Shown: one piece after another, positions 48,497-50,784 of the stretch
How the letters are laid out: each line of letters begins with the position of its first letter
Position numbering within the stretch: position 1 is the first letter of the stretch
Assembly: GCF_027980145.1 (NCBI RefSeq)
Contig: NZ_JAMZNK010000042.1
Location: 1 to 50,784, forward strand
Source of the DNA: Flavobacterium azizsancarii
Lineage (GTDB): Bacteria > Bacteroidota > Bacteroidia > Flavobacteriales > Flavobacteriaceae
Direction of reading: 5' to 3'
DNA length: 50,784 nucleotides
Made by a program: the position numbers and the translations under genes
The notes under the pieces: generated by a model
Seen by the model: the letters and a program-made list of their open reading frames with translations, nothing else
What the model was told of the DNA's origin: nothing
Databases searched by the model: none

Positions 48497-50784
48497 ATGG
48501 AAAAACTATTACTCTCTTTCAGCAATTATTTACGAGACACACAAAAAATACATTGTATTGTATTTTTCCTTCTTTCCTCTTTTATTGGCTTTGCTCAAAC
48601 AATAACGACCAATAAAACCGTTACTGCAAATACCACTAATTGCGGGATCGTAAATGTAAAAATAGATATAACGGGTTCAAATCCAGTTACCCGAAATTCG
48701 GATGTAATTCTAGCTATTGACATTTCCGGTAGTATGGCTTTTACTATTCCGGGAAGTCTTAAAACTTCTATGGATTATGCAAAAGATGCTGCAATAGCAT
48801 TTCTTACTCAGGCAAAAGCAAATCCTCAAAACCGAATTGCAATTGTTGCATACACTACTACTGCTAGTTTAAAAATAGGACTTACTTATTTGGATGCTGC
48901 AGGTGTAACAGCAATAACGAATGAGATTAATGCTTTAAAGGCTACCAACTCAACCAATATCTATGCAGGAATTGTAAGATCTAAAACGGAATTAGACACT
49001 AATGGCCGATTTGATTGCAGCACCGCAAGAGCTATTATCTTACTGACAGATGGAGTAACTAATGCAACAGGTGCAAACGGAAATACAACTTGTAACACGA
49101 GTAAAACATCTCAATGTGTTACTGACGCTATTGCTGCCGGGACAAGTGCTAAAACAACTACAAAATCAAATGTCGTTTATAACAATCAGGTATTTTCTGT
49201 TGGTCTTCTTGGAGGTTTAAACGGAAATGTAAATACAAATAACAGCGAGCAAAATATTGCAAAATTCACATTAGACGGCATACAAGGAAGTGCTTCTTAC
49301 GTTACACAAACCGGAGCAAACTTAACTTCGATTTACAATCAGATTGCAACACAAATATCATGGGTGGCCCAAAGTTTGATTACGAAAGAAACAATTATTC
49401 CGGGATTTACCATAGGATCAATTACTACAACTAAAGGAACAGCTTCTTTATCCGGTCAGGTTATTACATGGAATACTGATTTTTTGAATTCAGAAACGAT
49501 TACATTAAATTATGAATTAACTCCAACCGGAACTGCCTGCGGAAATCAAACTGTAAGTACATCGACTTTGAATTATCAAAATTCATCTTGCACCAGTGAT
49601 TCAAAAGCTATCAGTAGTCCGAGTTATTTTGTACCTTGTGCACCGGTAATTACAGGAACTTTAACAGCATGTGGATCAACTACTTTAACAGCTACTACAA
49701 ACGCAACTTCACCAACTTACGTATGGTACAAAGACAATAGTGTTATAGCCGGACAAACAGCTGCAACACTAACTGCAACGACTAGTGGGATTTATACTGT
49801 AAAAGTAAAAAATGGTGCTACAAATTGTGAATTAACTTCGATTGGATCAACTGTTACAATTAGTCCTGCGGCGACACTCACTGCACCTGCAAATGTTACT
49901 ATAGCTGGATGTGGCACTGCAGCAATTACTGGACTGGTGTACAGTACGGCAAATACTTCAATAACTTTAGCTCAATTGACAACCGCAGGAGGAACATTAC
50001 CAAACAGTGCTTCAATTGGCACCTATACCATATCCTATTCTGACACTGTATCAGGCACATGCCCGATAGTAGTAACACGAACTTTTAAAGTTTCGGCAGG
50101 TTGTGGTGACATTACTGCGGTGCAAACTATTACAATTCAAGATACTACAGCTCCAATATGGACAAGTGCTCCAACAACCCTTAACAAAACTCTGCAATGT
50201 AGTGATGCTGCCGGATTGACAACAGCACAAAACCAAGCGCCGATTGCAACTGATAATTGTAATGGAACGGTAACTTATACTAAAACTACAGGAACTTTTG
50301 TAGCAGGAACTTGTGCCAATGCAGGAACGTATACCAATACATGGATTGCCAAAGATGTGTGTTTGAATACTTCTACAGTATTTACTCAGGTAATCACCAT
50401 TCAGGATAATACAGCTCCAACATGGACAACTGCTGCAACGGCTTTGAACACTACCTTACAATGTAGTGATGCGACAGGATTAACAACAGCTCAGGCTCTG
50501 AATCCTGTAGCAACTGATAATTGCTCAACAGTTACCTTAACTAAAACAACAGGAACTTTTGTAGCTTCTACTACTTGTGCCAATGCAGGAACCTATACCA
50601 ATACATGGATTGCCAAAGATGTGTGTTTGAATACTTCTGCAATATTTACTCAGGTAATCACCATTCAGGATACTACAGCTCCAACATGGACAACTGCTGC
50701 AACGGCTTTGAACACTACCTTACAATGTAGTGATGCGACAGGATTAACAACAGCTCAGGCTCTGAATCCTGTAGCAACTGATAA
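48497..50784 (+). CDS. Large VWA-domain surface adhesin, partial
   Basis: Open from ATG 48497 to the window's end (762 codons, no stop). A 33-residue signal region ends IGFAQT. A von Willebrand A domain (about 65-300) has the MIDAS motif DISGS at residues 75-79 and ILLTDG. An Ig/PKD-like segment (CAPVITGTLTACGSTTLTAT) and a TYVWYKDNS unit follow, then HYR-like 88-residue repeats (TTAPTWTTAATALNTTLQCSD and onward) from about residue 550. The architecture is that of Flavobacterium gliding or attachment adhesins exported by type IX secretion; the sorting signal would be at the missing C-terminus. Confidence 0.88.
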   Translation, partial: MEKLLLSFSNYLRDTQKIHCIVFFLLSSFIGFAQTITTNKTVTANTTNCGIVNVKIDITGSNPVTRNSDVILAIDISGSMAFTIPGSLKTSMDYAKDAAIAFLTQAKANPQNRIAIVAYTTTASLKIGLTYLDAAGVTAITNEINALKATNSTNIYAGIVRSKTELDTNGRFDCSTARAIILLTDGVTNATGANGNTTCNTSKTSQCVTDAIAAGTSAKTTTKSNVVYNNQVFSVGLLGGLNGNVNTNNSEQNIAKFTLDGIQGSASYVTQTGANLTSIYNQIATQISWVAQSLITKETIIPGFTIGSITTTKGTASLSGQVITWNTDFLNSETITLNYELTPTGTACGNQTVSTSTLNYQNSSCTSDSKAISSPSYFVPCAPVITGTLTACGSTTLTATTNATSPTYVWYKDNSVIAGQTAATLTATTSGIYTVKVKNGATNCELTSIGSTVTISPAATLTAPANVTIAGCGTAAITGLVYSTANTSITLAQLTTAGGTLPNSASIGTYTISYSDTVSGTCPIVVTRTFKVSAGCGDITAVQTITIQDTTAPIWTSAPTTLNKTLQCSDAAGLTTAQNQAPIATDNCNGTVTYTKTTGTFVAGTCANAGTYTNTWIAKDVCLNTSTVFTQVITIQDNTAPTWTTAATALNTTLQCSDATGLTTAQALNPVATDNCSTVTLTKTTGTFVASTTCANAGTYTNTWIAKDVCLNTSAIFTQVITIQDTTAPTWTTAATALNTTLQCSDATGLTTAQALNPVATD
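50147..50784 (+). repeat. 264-bp tandem repeats inside the adhesin gene
   Basis: Units begin at 50147, 50411 and 50675 with ACAGCTCCAA(C/T)ATGGAC; the period is exactly 264 bp (88 codons). Units 2 and 3 are nearly identical over the 110 bp available, unit 1 is more diverged. The array continues past the window. Confidence 0.9.

Noticed and set aside
1..50784. Mobile islands, prophage, secretion gene cluster or defence system
   Set aside because: No integrase, transposase, phage structural, restriction, Cas or toxin-antitoxin genes were seen; the single Fic protein has no antitoxin-like partner.

Overview
The window is a contiguous stretch of a low-GC Bacteroidota chromosome, almost certainly Flavobacterium or a close relative. 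The evidence is the 16S rRNA 5' end at the left edge, the protein families present (SIMPL, DUF3822, fused E1 alpha/beta ketoacid dehydrogenase, TMEM175, BON/LysM, outer-membrane barrels, a surface adhesin of the kind exported by type IX secretion), TANNTTTG-type promoters and the scarcity of Shine-Dalgarno sequences. It is mostly housekeeping sequence. I see no prophage, insertion sequence, CRISPR array, toxin-antitoxin pair or defence island.

Layout. 1-600: 5' end of a minus-strand 16S rRNA gene with three near-identical tandem promoters. 0.9-1.35 kb: dispersed repeats. 1.4-5.2 kb: SIMPL protein, rhomboid protease, lipid A-type acyltransferase, phosphoglucosamine mutase. 5.5-13.6 kb: ACP phosphodiesterase-like protein, gamma-glutamyltransferase, ClC-CBS transporter, Fic protein, UvrA. 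13.7-21.4 kb: TonB-C-like exported protein, LOG-family protein, an inactive-looking M1 peptidase fused to an outer-membrane barrel, fused E1 alpha/beta dehydrogenase. 21.5-28.7 kb: KdsB, a membrane protein, a PQQ-type propeller, extradiol dioxygenase, RecD-like helicase, DUF3822-RsmD pair. 29-33.4 kb: outer-membrane receptor divergent from a histidine kinase/response regulator pair. 33.4-39 kb: small envelope proteins, ketopantoate reductase-like enzyme, RNase P RNA, a dense repeat cluster, a BON-LysM (Kbp-like) protein next to a BON lipoprotein. 39.1-40.85 kb: dnaX split into gamma and tau reading frames at an A10 run. 40.9-43.8 kb: redox enzyme, saccharopine-dehydrogenase-like protein, Crp regulator and TMEM175 channel. 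43.9-47.4 kb: polyphosphate operon (sixA-like, ppk1, ppx). 47.9 kb to the end: a small secreted protein and the start of a large VWA adhesin with 264-bp repeats, running off the window.

The most notable items are the dnaX slippery site, where zero-frame translation gives a 361-residue gamma-like protein and a -1 shift gives a 571-residue tau; the three rRNA promoters sharing spacing and discriminator; a Fic protein whose inhibitory-motif Glu is Gln and whose probable N-terminus is cut by an in-frame stop; and a four-copy family of ~85-bp elements with conserved arms around a hairpin that varies in sequence but keeps its pairing. Intergenic DNA is rich in short palindromic or tandem repeats. 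All functional calls rest on motif recognition by eye; no searches were run.
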